DNA of 52,070 nt. Source: Clostridiales bacterium. GTDB lineage: Bacteria; Bacillota; Clostridia; Lachnospirales; Lachnospiraceae. Location of the stretch: the NCBI GenBank assembly GCA_023663185.1, contig JAMPHY010000021.1:1-52070 (forward strand). Reading direction: 5' to 3'. Both the position numbers and the translations under genes were made by a program. The notes below the pieces were generated by a model. The model worked only from the letters and a program-made list of their open reading frames with translations, did no database searches and was not told the origin of the DNA. Shown piece by piece: positions 16,139 to 25,123 of this stretch; positions within the stretch are counted from its first letter, which is position 1, and each line of letters starts with the position of its first letter.

Positions 16139-17386
16139 TTATAAAGAATAGCTGTTTAAGTATTTCTCCTGCTCAGGCGTCAGCACATCGATTTCTTTTC
16201 CTAAGAATGCAAGTTTACGGCTTGCAACGTCCTTGTCAACCTCTTCCGGTACATCTATCAGCTTTTCTTTTAATTCGCTTCCGTGTTCTACCAGATATTT
16301 TGCGGAAAGAGCCTGAATCGCGAAGCTCATATCCATGATTTCAGCCGGGTGTCCATCTCCTGCAGCAAGATTTACCAGACGGCCTTCCGCCAGAACAAAT
16401 ATCCACTGTCCGCTAGGAAGCTTGTATCCCATGATATTTTTTCTCTGTTCCCTTGTTTCAACTGCGTTTTTCTTAAGCCACGCCATATCAATTTCGCAAT
16501 CAAAATGTCCCGCATTGCAAAGAATAGCGCCCTCTTTCATAACCGCAAAGTCTTCTTTATCTATAACTCCATCGCAGCCCGTTACGGTAACGAAGAAATC
16601 TCCGACTTTCGCCGCCTCCTTCATAGGCATTACGTCAAATCCGTCCATTACTGCTTCAATCGCCTTAATCGGATCTATCTCGGTAACGATTACTCTTGCA
16701 CCAAGCCCTTTAGCTCTCATTGCAGTTCCTTTACCGCACCAGCCATAGCCTGCAACTACGACAATCTTACCAGCCACAATCAGATTAGTGGTTCTGTTAA
16801 TGCCGTCCCATACCGACTGACCGGTACCATATCTGTTGTCAAAGAAATGCTTACATGCCGCGTTGTTTACACGAACCATCGGGAACTTTAACTCGCCCGC
16901 TTTATTCATTGCTTCCAGACGTATAATGCCTGTCGTAGTCTCTTCGCAGCCGCCTATGATATTCGGAATAAGCTGAGGCATTTCCCTATGTATCATATTT
17001 ACCAAGTCTCCGCCGTCATCAATAATAATGTTGGGACCTACCTCCAATACATGACGTATATGTGTTTCGTACTCTTCCGGCGTTGCGTCATACCACGCAT
17101 GTACTTCCAGTCCGGCTTTAACCAACGCTGCCGCCACATCGTCCTGTGTGGATAACGGATTGGAGCCCGTCACATACATATCCGCGCCGCCCGCCTTAAG
17201 CACCAGACAAAGATACGCTGTCTTTGCTTCCAAATGCACTGACAAAGCTACCTTTTTACCAGCAAACGGTTTCGACTGGGAAAATTCTCCTTCCAAAGTG
17301 CGAAGCAGGTCGCAATTCCTCTTTACCCACTCGATTTTCTTCTCGCCAGATTCGGCTAAGTTAATGTCTCTGATTTCACTACTCAT
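16139..17386 (-). CDS. ahcY: Adenosylhomocysteinase family, possible S-inosylhomocysteine hydrolase
   Basis: A 415-residue NAD-dependent hydrolase that splits S-adenosyl- (or S-inosyl-) homocysteine. Conserved catalytic elements are DDGGDL (123-128), EETTTG (148-153), K179 and D183 (KHFFDN), GHFD, and the NAD loop GYGWCGKG (213-220). Odd points: the base-recognition motif is H51-L-E53-A-K55 instead of the canonical H-x-T-x-E/Q; the Cys after DNxYG is Thr188; and the C-terminal Lys/Tyr tail of long enzymes is absent, as in short archaeal/Thermotoga-like forms. I recall H-x-E-x-K as a mark of enzymes preferring S-inosylhomocysteine. An MtaD-type SAH deaminase is encoded 8 kb away. AAGGAGG lies 7-8 nt before the ATG. 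Confidence 0.9.
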   Translation of the reverse strand: MSSEIRDINLAESGEKKIEWVKRNCDLLRTLEGEFSQSKPFAGKKVALSVHLEAKTAYLCLVLKAGGADMYVTGSNPLSTQDDVAAALVKAGLEVHAWYDATPEEYETHIRHVLEVGPNIIIDDGGDLVNMIHREMPQLIPNIIGGCEETTTGIIRLEAMNKAGELKFPMVRVNNAACKHFFDNRYGTGQSVWDGINRTTNLIVAGKIVVVAGYGWCGKGTAMRAKGLGARVIVTEIDPIKAIEAVMDGFDVMPMKEAAKVGDFFVTVTGCDGVIDKEDFAVMKEGAILCNAGHFDCEIDMAWLKKNAVETREQRKNIMGYKLPSGQWIFVLAEGRLVNLAAGDGHPAEIMDMSFAIQALSAKYLVEHGSELKEKLIDVPEEVDKDVASRKLAFLGKEIDVLTPEQEKYLNSYSL

Positions 17387-17438
17387 GATGTTTCCTCCTT
17401 AAAATAAATAGTAATTAAACCAGCCGAATTTTTATTAT

Positions 17439-17466
17439 AGTGATGGTCGTCTGTCCTATCATCACT
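17439..17466. repeat. Inverted repeat in ahcY leader
   Basis: A perfect 7-bp inverted repeat AGTGATG (17439-17445) / CATCACT (17460-17466) with a 14-nt centre, 53 nt upstream of the ahcY start. It could be a leader hairpin, an operator, or a weak terminator of the gene upstream. No known SAM or SAH riboswitch fold is visible. Confidence 0.4.
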
Positions 17467-17549
17467 GTTTTAAATATTTCATATATTTTTATTGTATATA
17501 AAAAAAAGAATTTTTACCAGTATTTATTACAAGATTTTAGGGAAAATTA

Positions 17550-19115
17550 TTATTTATTTTTTTCTTCTCTCATAAGCCCTTCCCCAATTCCCATAAGCAA
17601 AAAGATAAACGGCGCGTTAAGCACCTGTTGGAAACTGAATATATTGTGAACCGCATATGTACAGACGCCCGCCGCGCACAGATACAAAGCTGTCTTTGCC
17701 GGCGCTTTTTTAATAAACCTGCTGAATGCGGAAATAAAGATTCCTAAATAGCATATAAATCCCAGCGCCCCATAATTTATCAGCGCCGTAAGCCATTCAT
17801 TGTGGGCGTTCGTCAGTCTGGACTCCCCAAACTGCGTATATATGCGTTCTGCCAGTTCGGGAATCTTATATACATATGCTGCAAAGCAGTCCGGTCCTAC
17901 GCCTACAAGCTTCTGCCTCACGGTCATATCCTTGTACGCCAATAGCCCGACGCTCCATGTAAGACCGCGCGAATTACCCCATTCATCATTAAACACAAAC
18001 TTCGGATTATCCGCCAGCCAAGCTATTTCACCATCAACATTTGTATTGACTGCAGCAAGGACGATATATATCAATAATACTATGCCTGCCAGCGCAGCCA
18101 TTCCCAGACGCAGAACTTTATATTCCGATATCTGTATACCCTTATGTTCTGCCAGATAGTGAAACAGCAGATAAACCGCTATAACGGCTACGCCTATGTA
18201 TAAGGTCAATCCCGTGTCGGTAAAAAGCTCTACCAACTCATCATTATAATTCATATCGGTTCCCGGCACATATCTAAGCAGTCTGGCAAGTTGACCTGAT
18301 AAAGCGAACAAACCGCATATTTCCAAGAAACGATACATTTTCTGATTTGTCTGAAATGAAATGTAAAACAGCAGCATTAAAATTACAGCAGTCGCGATAT
18401 ATGTGCTCTGACTGCCCTGCGTCATGCCCGACATAAAACATATCGCAACATATACGCCCGCTGCCGCCTGCAATAATCTCCCTTTGACATTCCAGTAAAA
18501 CATAATTCCAATAGCCGCAAACACAGTCCAGTATCCGCTAAACCAGTTAATATTTCCAAGCGTGGAGATAAACTCCGGCGCCTTGACTTTGAAGCTTATC
18601 GGATATATGGAATATCTATTAAGAATTCCCAGAATAAATACTATTCCCGAACCGATAAACACCGCGTAAAGCAGATTATTCTCCCATTTAAAACATCTTG
18701 AAAACATAAAATATATTAAGACAAATATAAACTGGCTCACAATTCCCATATACCAGCCTGTCGCTCCCAGAAACGCCTCGTCCCTAAATTCCGTAAACAG
18801 ATATGATATAATCACTATGACAAAATATCCGCACACAAATAAGTCCGTGACAGACAGTTTACTAAGATATTCCAAAAATGATTTAGCTATATTTTCATGT
18901 CTTCTCCTTCGGCACAGGAAAGCTATGACTGTTAGCGGTATAATGACCGCTATTATCAAAAGACTTACATTACGGAAAAAGAAATACTTTGCCGCCCCTA
19001 TTTCAAAGTACCCGTCCCGCATATAAAAAGGATATACTACCACGAGCATAATAAAATATATTTCTAATATGTAATTTTGTGTCTGCTCAATCCGCTTTAG
19101 CAACCGTTTATCCAT
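17550..19115 (-). CDS. O-antigen ligase/Wzy-like polytopic membrane protein
   Basis: A 521-residue protein with about 12 hydrophobic segments and a large extracytoplasmic loop near residues 360-440 (NTNVDGEIAWLADNPKFVFNDEWG, then GVGPDCFAAYVYKIPELA and RLTNAHNEWLTALINYGALG). The AHNEWL motif and the loop position are typical of the Wzy_C/O-antigen ligase superfamily, which joins or polymerises lipid-linked glycans. In a Gram-positive the substrate would be a teichoic acid, capsule or glycoprotein glycan. No glycan cluster surrounds it, so partners are unknown. AAGGAT lies 8 nt before the ATG. Confidence 0.78.
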   Translation of the reverse strand: MDKRLLKRIEQTQNYILEIYFIMLVVVYPFYMRDGYFEIGAAKYFFFRNVSLLIIAVIIPLTVIAFLCRRRRHENIAKSFLEYLSKLSVTDLFVCGYFVIVIISYLFTEFRDEAFLGATGWYMGIVSQFIFVLIYFMFSRCFKWENNLLYAVFIGSGIVFILGILNRYSIYPISFKVKAPEFISTLGNINWFSGYWTVFAAIGIMFYWNVKGRLLQAAAGVYVAICFMSGMTQGSQSTYIATAVILMLLFYISFQTNQKMYRFLEICGLFALSGQLARLLRYVPGTDMNYNDELVELFTDTGLTLYIGVAVIAVYLLFHYLAEHKGIQISEYKVLRLGMAALAGIVLLIYIVLAAVNTNVDGEIAWLADNPKFVFNDEWGNSRGLTWSVGLLAYKDMTVRQKLVGVGPDCFAAYVYKIPELAERIYTQFGESRLTNAHNEWLTALINYGALGFICYLGIFISAFSRFIKKAPAKTALYLCAAGVCTYAVHNIFSFQQVLNAPFIFLLMGIGEGLMREEKNK

Positions 19116-19219
19116 CTCTATATCCTTTATAATTCATGTATATGCTGTTATTATAAAATGCCTGTGCCATTTCGTCAAACCCTAACCTATCTTTCTTTAT
19201 GCTTTCTACGAAGCATTTT

Positions 19220-20266
19220 CTATGCCTTTAAAAGCTGATATATAATAATAATCGCAAGCGGTCCCTCAATAATCCCTGCAATTCCGAAAAGCTTAATTCC
19301 TGCGTAAATTCCAAGCATCATAAACACCGGCGCGATTCCAAGTTTATCCCCTATAAGTTTGGGTTCCAAAAATTCACGAATAAAAATACATGCAGCATAT
19401 AGCACGGCGCAGACAGCCGCCGCCACATAATAACCGTTTAAAAGCTGCCATATCGCTATCGGCACCAGAACAATCCCCGTGCCGATAAACGGAAGTACGT
19501 CAAGGCAGCCTGCAAGTATCCCCCACAGCAGACTTCCATTAACGCCCGCCGCCCATAGCACTGAGCAGCATGTCACAATTATAATAAGCATTATTGTCCC
19601 CTGCGCCTTTATAAATGTAATTATATAGTCCAGAACGCCTTTTAGCGTTTTCCAGATAAACGATACGTCTTCGTCTGTTTTCAACCACTCCATAAACGGC
19701 TTATAATCTTTCTCCATCAGGATTGCGGCAATCGCCGTAATAAAGAAGAAGGCAACAACGCCGAAAATCCCCTTGAAGCATGTATATGATGATGAAATCA
19801 CGCTCGGAAGTATCTGTACCTGAACGTTTTCCATTATTACAGCCATTCTTTCTATAATGAAATTCTCTATCTCATATCCATTCCAGCCGAATTTACCGTC
19901 TAAGCTATAACAACACCGATGGAGAAGCATTTGTATCTTCCTATACGCTTCTTCGACAAAATCCGTAAGATTTTCAAGCTGTCCGCCGCTATTATACCCC
20001 AGTAGCCAGAATATCACGGAGATAAATGATAGAATTAGCAGTATCACCCCGACAGCGATAAATTTTTTCTTAGTCGGGATTCTTTTCTGGATATGCTGCA
20101 GCAGCGGATAAAACAGGGTAATTAATATAAATGCAAGAAAAAAGGGCGCAATCAGGGAAAAAATAAACTTAAAAAAAAGATAAACCAGTAAGGTTACTAC
20201 TGTGAACCTGACCAGTTTATTCTTTTCAAATATAGTATTATATATATTTTTGCCCCAATCGTTCAT
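19220..20266 (-). CDS. AI-2E/PerM-family membrane protein
   Basis: A 348-residue permease-like protein with about seven to eight hydrophobic segments: FILITLFYPLLQHIQKRIP early, the family region near residues 210-260 (ALLWGILAGCLDVLPFIGTG-like, read here as GSLLWGILAGCLDVLPFIG), and FIREFLEPKLIGDKLGIAPV. The family includes Na+/H+ antiporters, the sporulation protein YtvI and AI-2 exporters, so transport function is not fixed. It follows the two-component genes on the same strand by 84 nt and may be cotranscribed. Confidence 0.83.
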   Translation of the reverse strand: MNDWGKNIYNTIFEKNKLVRFTVVTLLVYLFFKFIFSLIAPFFLAFILITLFYPLLQHIQKRIPTKKKFIAVGVILLILSFISVIFWLLGYNSGGQLENLTDFVEEAYRKIQMLLHRCCYSLDGKFGWNGYEIENFIIERMAVIMENVQVQILPSVISSSYTCFKGIFGVVAFFFITAIAAILMEKDYKPFMEWLKTDEDVSFIWKTLKGVLDYIITFIKAQGTIMLIIIVTCCSVLWAAGVNGSLLWGILAGCLDVLPFIGTGIVLVPIAIWQLLNGYYVAAAVCAVLYAACIFIREFLEPKLIGDKLGIAPVFMMLGIYAGIKLFGIAGIIEGPLAIIIIYQLLKA

Positions 20267-20350
20267 ATTGTTTCTCCCATATATATTGATAGTTACAAGT
20301 TTAGTGTCTATATATATTTTTAATTAATATGAGAGATTTATACAAACTTT

Positions 20351-21040
20351 TTAAATTTTGAACCTATACCCTACTCCCCAGATGGTCTCTATATACTGCG
20401 GCTTAGTGGTGTCAAATTCAATTTTCTCACGAATCTTCTTAATATGCACCGTTACGGTAGCGATATCTCCAATGGAATCCATGTCCCATATTTCCCTGAA
20501 AAGCTCTTCTTTTGTGTACACATGGTTAGGATTTTCCGCCAAGAAAGTGAGAAGGTCAAATTCTTTGGTCGTAAAAATTTTTTCTTCGCCGTTTAGATAA
20601 ACCCGTCTTGCCGTCTTGTCAATTTTTAGTCCTCTTATCTCAATGATATCGTTAAGCTTCTGGTTACTCCCTACCAGCCTGTCATAGCGCGACATATGCG
20701 CCTTAACCCTTGCCACAAGCTCAGAAGGACTGAAAGGCTTCGTCATATAATCGTCGGCGCCCAGTCCGAGTCCTCTTATTTTATCAATGTCGTCTTTTTT
20801 AGCGGATACCATTATTATAGGTATGTTTTTTTCTTCCCTGATATTTTTACATACCTCGAATCCGTCCATGCCCGGCAGCATCAAATCCAAAATCACTAAG
20901 TCGAAGTCCTCAGACATCGCTTTAGCAAGCCCTGCGTCTCCCGTATTCTCAATTATGACTTCAAAATCGCTTAGTTCCAGATAATCCTTCTCCAAATCCG
21001 CAATCGCTTCTTCGTCCTCAATAATTAAAATTCTGCTCAT
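20351..21040 (-). CDS. OmpR/PhoB-family response regulator
   Basis: A 229-residue response regulator. The receiver domain (1-115) has acidic pocket E8/D9, phosphoacceptor D52 (LVILDLMLPGMDG) and the VSAKKDD Lys loop. The OmpR-type winged helix (130-229) shows FTTKEFDLLTFLAENPNHVYTKEELF, DIATVTVHIKKIREKI and the terminal YIETIWGVGYRF. The histidine kinase gene lies immediately upstream with a 21-nt gap. Direct repeats in front of the kinase gene may be its own binding site. Confidence 0.94.
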   Translation of the reverse strand: MSRILIIEDEEAIADLEKDYLELSDFEVIIENTGDAGLAKAMSEDFDLVILDLMLPGMDGFEVCKNIREEKNIPIIMVSAKKDDIDKIRGLGLGADDYMTKPFSPSELVARVKAHMSRYDRLVGSNQKLNDIIEIRGLKIDKTARRVYLNGEEKIFTTKEFDLLTFLAENPNHVYTKEELFREIWDMDSIGDIATVTVHIKKIREKIEFDTTKPQYIETIWGVGYRFKI

Positions 21041-21061
21041 TTTATCATGTACCCCTTTCTT

Positions 21062-22546
21062 TTATTGTTCAGGCGCTATATATTTTCTTATTACAAAGTG
21101 CATACATGTGCCCTCCATTTCCTTACTGGTCGCCCATATATAGCCGCCGTGGTCTTCAATAATTTTCTTGACAATGGAAAGCCCTATTCCGCTTCCGCCC
21201 TGTGTTGAATTTCTGGAAGCGTCCGTCCTATAGAACCGCTCGAAAATATTCGGTAAGTCCTTCGCAGAAATGCCCTTTCCGTTATCTTCTATTTCAACTC
21301 GTATGGAGTCTACTTCGTCTAAAATGCGGATATCAATTACACCTTTTTCCTTCCCCAGATATTTTACACTGTTATTTATTATGTTATTAATTACCCTCTT
21401 TAACTGCTCCGGGTCTGCAATTATCTGCGTATCGGGCGATACCAAATCTTCATAATTAAGCTTGATATTCTTAGACTCCAAATCCAGCCCGACCTCTTCC
21501 ACACAATCGCCAAAATACTCCGCCACATTAATACGATGAAAATCATATGGAATCCTATTGTTATCTATACCGGAATAAATGGTAAGTTCATTAATCAGCC
21601 TGTCCATATCGTTCGCTTTATTATATATGGTCTTGATATACTTATCCATCTTCTCCGGCGTATCGGCTACGCCGTCCATTATACCTTCTACATATCCCTT
21701 TACCGCTGTGATAGGCGTCTTTAAATCATGGGATATATTGCTTATAAGCTCTCTGTTCTGCTTTTCATGCTCGATTTTTTCATCAGTGGACTCCTTTAAT
21801 CTGAGCCGCATATCTTCATAATTCCTGTACAGCTCTCCAATTTCACCTTTTCCGTCGCTCTCAAGGCGGTATTCAAGATTGCCCTCCGCGATATTCTGCA
21901 TTGCTGTATTTAACTGATTGACCGGCGTAAACACTCCTTTCTGCAGCCATTGTGTCAGGAACAAGCTGGTAAAAATCAATATCAGTACGAACGCCAATAT
22001 CATATCTACCAGCACTTTCTGCGAAATCAACGTGCTTACCCTTGTTATAATAAAAAGACTGCCCTCAGAGCCATCACCAAAAACAAAGTCAAGCTGTTTT
22101 ACCAGCTTCCGCATGTCATGATAATAATAGCCTCTCGCCGTATCGGGTATATCGTTCCCATACTCTGGCAACTTATTGAATATCTTATCTGCGGCATTTT
22201 CATTCCCTGCGTAATATATATTTTCGCCCTTTCTGACTATTATATAAGAAGAAATACTCGCCAGCTTCTTATTCATTTCCTTAAGAAATTCCGTGTCCTC
22301 TATTATGGAAGAATCCGCATTAATCTGCTCTTTTGCCGCAAGAATAATTTCTTCCGTAATTTCATTATAATTTTCAAGTGTATATGAAAAAGATGTGTAG
22401 TTCTGCTCGGAAGCCTCAAATTCCGGTCCTGAGTTCGCCATATAAATGCCGATTCCCATAAAAGCGATTGCGGTCATCAATAGCGGCGCCACAATTATAA
22501 AAATGGAAGTAACCAATAACCGCGTTTTGAACTTCAAGCGAACCAC
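21062..22546 (-). CDS. Membrane sensor histidine kinase
   Basis: A 494-residue kinase that would phosphorylate the adjacent OmpR-type regulator. It has a first transmembrane helix (about 11-35), an extracytoplasmic sensor of about 145 residues without recognised ligand motif, a second helix (about 180-199), HAMP (199-250), H-box ELISNISHDLKTPIT (H273), N-box RVINNIINNSVKYLG, G1 VEIEDNGKGI, F-box and G2 GGSGIGLSIVKKI. The first possible start is GTG at 22546; a TTG three codons later is better spaced from GAAGGGTGG. The C-terminus is complete. Confidence 0.92.
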   Translation of the reverse strand: MVRLKFKTRLLVTSIFIIVAPLLMTAIAFMGIGIYMANSGPEFEASEQNYTSFSYTLENYNEITEEIILAAKEQINADSSIIEDTEFLKEMNKKLASISSYIIVRKGENIYYAGNENAADKIFNKLPEYGNDIPDTARGYYYHDMRKLVKQLDFVFGDGSEGSLFIITRVSTLISQKVLVDMILAFVLILIFTSLFLTQWLQKGVFTPVNQLNTAMQNIAEGNLEYRLESDGKGEIGELYRNYEDMRLRLKESTDEKIEHEKQNRELISNISHDLKTPITAVKGYVEGIMDGVADTPEKMDKYIKTIYNKANDMDRLINELTIYSGIDNNRIPYDFHRINVAEYFGDCVEEVGLDLESKNIKLNYEDLVSPDTQIIADPEQLKRVINNIINNSVKYLGKEKGVIDIRILDEVDSIRVEIEDNGKGISAKDLPNIFERFYRTDASRNSTQGGSGIGLSIVKKIIEDHGGYIWATSKEMEGTCMHFVIRKYIAPEQ

Positions 22547-22558
22547 CCTTCCCGTATG

Positions 22559-22599
22559 TCTTTGTACATCAGATTATAAGTCTTTGTATATCAAATTAT
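22559..22599 (-). promoter_or_regulatory. 19-bp direct repeats over two-component promoter
   Basis: Two 19-nt direct repeats (22559-22577 and 22581-22599, two mismatches) are spaced 22 bp, about two helical turns. A TATAAT -10 (22578-22573 on the minus strand) lies at their junction with no good -35. This fits an activator-dependent promoter bound by the OmpR-type regulator encoded downstream. Confidence 0.5.
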
Positions 22600-22756
22600 T
22601 TTTAACAATTATATACTTTTTATATTATAGCAGTAATTTCATGGAATAAAAATAAACCAACTCATAAATCTTATTAAAAATTTGTAAACTTTTTACTTTA
22701 TTAATTTTCATGTATATTTTGTATTTATATTTTATATTTTTCACTCGATATTTTTA

Positions 22757-22785
22757 TTGACATTCTTTTTCTCTATGCTTATAAT
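22757..22785 (+). promoter_or_regulatory. Consensus sigma-A promoter for rubrerythrin
   Basis: TTGACA (22757-22762) and TATAAT (22780-22785) with exactly 17 nt between them, a perfect match. The start point near 22792 leaves a leader of about 70 nt. Confidence 0.85.
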
Positions 22786-22862
22786 TTTAGCCGAAAGGGT
22801 AAGATTAGCAGCTTAGTCTGCATATAATCATAAAAAATATTATATAAAAGGAGATGTTCATT

Positions 22863-23402
22863 ATGAAATATGTATGTCAGGTATGTGGTTATGTTCACGA
22901 AGGAGATTCGGCGCCGGATAAGTGCCCTCAGTGCAATGCGCCGGCTTCCAAATTTTCCGCGCAGGAAGAGGGAAAAACATGGGCTGCTGAGCATGTGGTA
23001 GGCGTTGCTCAGGGTGCAAGCGAAGACATCATGGCTGATTTACGTGCAAACTTTACAGGCGAATGTACCGAAGTAGGTATGTATCTCGCTATGGCAAGAG
23101 TCGCACATAGGGAAGGCTATCCTGAAATCGGTCTGTATTGGGAGAAAGCTGCTTACGAAGAGGCAGAGCATGCCGCTAAATTCGCAGAATTACTCGGCGA
23201 AGTCGTAACAGATTCTACTAAGAAAAACCTCGAAATGCGAGTAGAAGCAGAAAACGGCGCCACAGCAGGCAAGTTCGACCTTGCAAAACGCGCTAAAGCG
23301 GCTAATCTTGATGCAATCCATGATACCGTTCATGAGATGGCAAGGGACGAAGCAAGACATGGCAAAGCGTTTGAAGGACTGCTTAAGAGATACTTCGGTT
23401 AA
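22863..23402 (+). CDS. Reverse rubrerythrin (NADH peroxidase component)
   Basis: A 179-residue protein with the rubredoxin domain first: CQVCGY (C5, C8) and CPQCNA (C21, C24) hold one iron. It is followed by a four-helix diiron ferritin-like domain with ligands in [29 protein letters not shown] (ExxH) and [11 protein letters not shown] (ExxH). This order is opposite to classical rubrerythrin and is typical of Clostridia, where the protein reduces hydrogen peroxide (with NADH-linked electron donors) in the cytosol. The start at 22863 is preferred since AAGGAG overlaps an ATG 9 nt upstream. A consensus promoter suggests high expression. Confidence 0.92.
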   Translation: MKYVCQVCGYVHEGDSAPDKCPQCNAPASKFSAQEEGKTWAAEHVVGVAQGASEDIMADLRANFTGECTEVGMYLAMARVAHREGYPEIGLYWEKAAYEEAEHAAKFAELLGEVVTDSTKKNLEMRVEAENGATAGKFDLAKRAKAANLDAIHDTVHEMARDEARHGKAFEGLLKRYFG

Positions 23403-23439
23403 TTAGAAGTATTGTAAAATCAAGTATTTTAAACTTTTA

Positions 23440-23469
23440 AGGGTATGTCGGAGCAATCTGACATACCCT
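23440..23469 (+). terminator. Hairpin after rubrerythrin
   Basis: A 10-bp stem AGGGTATGTC (23440-23449) against GACATACCCT (23460-23469), 10-nt loop, followed by ATTATAAAATT. The T run is poor but the stem is strong. Confidence 0.65.
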
Positions 23470-23506
23470 ATTATAAAATTCAGTGAACATTTTGCGAGGA
23501 GCCAAA

Positions 23507-24040
23507 ATGCAGTATACGAGTAAATATGAGTCACCGCTTGGCAGCATTATGCTTGCCGCAGATGAAATCGGTCTGACAGGGTTATGGTTTGAAGGGCAGA
23601 AATACTTTGCTCTCTATCTTGATAAGGAAAATGTGGAAAAAGAACTTCCCATATTTGAGCAGACTAAAAAATGGCTTGACATCTACTTTTCGGGAAATGA
23701 ACCGGATTTTAAACCGCCGCTTCATTTTACGGGCAGCGCATTTCAAAATGAAGTCTGGGAAATTCTTTATCAAATCCCTTACGGGCAGACAACCACCTAT
23801 GGAGCTATTGCCAAGCAGCTTGCTAAGAAAAAAGGACTTGCAAGAATGTCGGCGCAGGCGGTTGGCGGCGCGGTGGCACACAATGAAATATCTATCATCG
23901 TCCCTTGCCATAGAGTAGTCGGCGCAAACGGAAGCCTCACAGGATATGCCGGCGGCATTGATAAAAAGATTGCGCTCTTAAAGATGGAAAAGGGATATAG
24001 GGATACGTTTTTTGTTCCAAAGAAGAGTACGGCACCGTAG
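23507..24040 (+). CDS. ogt: Methylated-DNA-protein-cysteine methyltransferase
   Basis: A 177-residue suicide repair protein that takes methyl groups from O6-methylguanine onto its active Cys. The active site is IIVPCHRVVGANGSLTGYAGG with Cys134, and the DNA-recognition helix includes FQNEVWEILYQIPYGQTTTYGAIA. The N-terminal domain is short, as in Ogt/MGMT single-function enzymes; there is no Ada regulatory domain. The start at 23507 follows GAGGAG by 7 nt; an in-frame start 24 nt upstream has no site. The next gene begins 78 nt later. Confidence 0.92.
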   Translation: MQYTSKYESPLGSIMLAADEIGLTGLWFEGQKYFALYLDKENVEKELPIFEQTKKWLDIYFSGNEPDFKPPLHFTGSAFQNEVWEILYQIPYGQTTTYGAIAKQLAKKKGLARMSAQAVGGAVAHNEISIIVPCHRVVGANGSLTGYAGGIDKKIALLKMEKGYRDTFFVPKKSTAP

Positions 24041-24118
24041 TGGACATCTGCTTCGGCATATTGTATACTATTCAATATCAGGCGTATAGCCATATTTGTA
24101 TTGACAGGGGGAGATTAA

Positions 24119-25078
24119 ATGAAACTGGTAGTTTTAGAGCGAAACAGTGCGGGCACGGATATTGATGTATCAGCCTTTGAGAAATTTGGCGAAGTTACAT
24201 ATTATGCCAATACGTCCGCCGAAAATACTGCGGAAAGAGTGAAAGACGTCGATATCATCATTGCCAACAAAGCTCCAATGAATGAAAACACCTTGAAAGA
24301 TGCCCCAAATGTAAAACTTATCTGTCTATTTGCAACAGGATATGATAATGTAGATTTGGAATACTGCAAATCTAGAGGCATCAAAGTAGCCAATGTCGTT
24401 AATTACTGTACATCTGCGGTTGCGCAGCACACACTTTTGCTGGCGCTGGCACTGTCGGAAAAGCTTGCGCACTATGACGATTATGTAAAGTCAGGAGCTT
24501 ACAGCGCACAATCATTCTTTTCCAATTTTGACAGACCATTCAACGAGCTTGAAGGCAAAACATGGGGCATCGTCGGAATGGGCAATATCGGGCACAGGGT
24601 AGCGTTGTTAGCGAAGACTTTGGGCTGTAATGTTATTTTTTATTCCGCGTCAGGCAAAAGCACCTGTACCGAATATGAGCGGGTAGAACTCGATGCGTTG
24701 CTGGAAAGGTCCGATATCCTATCACTTCACTGTCCGCTCAGCGATAGAACCAGAAATCTGATTAATAAAGCGGCACTGGATAAAATGAAAAAGACGGCAA
24801 TACTTATTAATGTGGCAAGAGGTCCCGTCGTTAATACGCAGGATTTATATCAGGCTCTTTCAGACGGTACAATCGCGGCTGCCGGACTGGACGTATTAGA
24901 AAAAGAACCGATGGAAGCTTCCAATCCTTTAAGCCAAATTAAAGACAGCACTAAACTGATTATCACACCTCATATGTCTTGGGCGAGCGTAGAAGCACGC
25001 ACCAGACTCATTGAGGAAGTAGTTAAGAATATTGAGGCTTTCCTGCGCGGTGAGGACAGGAATGTTGTAAACTTATAA
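24119..25078 (+). CDS. D-2-hydroxyacid dehydrogenase (NAD-dependent)
   Basis: A 319-residue enzyme that interconverts 2-keto acids and D-2-hydroxyacids. The NAD domain motif is TWGIVGMGNIGHRVA (GxGxxG). Catalytic residues appear in order: Arg in NVARGPVVN, Glu in EKEPM, and His in TPHMSWAS. LFATGYDNVDLEYC is the usual substrate-binding turn. Sequence style is nearest to glycerate dehydrogenase/hydroxypyruvate reductase; the true substrate is open. It lies 45 nt before mtaD with no terminator, so the two are probably cotranscribed. Confidence 0.88.
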   Translation: MKLVVLERNSAGTDIDVSAFEKFGEVTYYANTSAENTAERVKDVDIIIANKAPMNENTLKDAPNVKLICLFATGYDNVDLEYCKSRGIKVANVVNYCTSAVAQHTLLLALALSEKLAHYDDYVKSGAYSAQSFFSNFDRPFNELEGKTWGIVGMGNIGHRVALLAKTLGCNVIFYSASGKSTCTEYERVELDALLERSDILSLHCPLSDRTRNLINKAALDKMKKTAILINVARGPVVNTQDLYQALSDGTIAAAGLDVLEKEPMEASNPLSQIKDSTKLIITPHMSWASVEARTRLIEEVVKNIEAFLRGEDRNVVNL

Positions 25079-25123
25079 AAAGCGGACATAGATACAATTG
25101 TTTTGAGATTAGGAGGATTTTTT

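Larger units (their letters stand above)
22547..22862. other. Divergent promoter region between kinase and rubrerythrin
   Basis: 316 nt without a gene. It contains the direct repeats in front of the kinase gene, an AT-rich centre with several T/A tracts, and the consensus promoter of the rubrerythrin gene. No PerR-like palindrome was recognised by eye. Confidence 0.5.

Noticed and set aside
17387-17549. SAM or SAH riboswitch before ahcY
   Set aside because: Only a single 7-bp hairpin is visible; no known conserved riboswitch core was found by eye.
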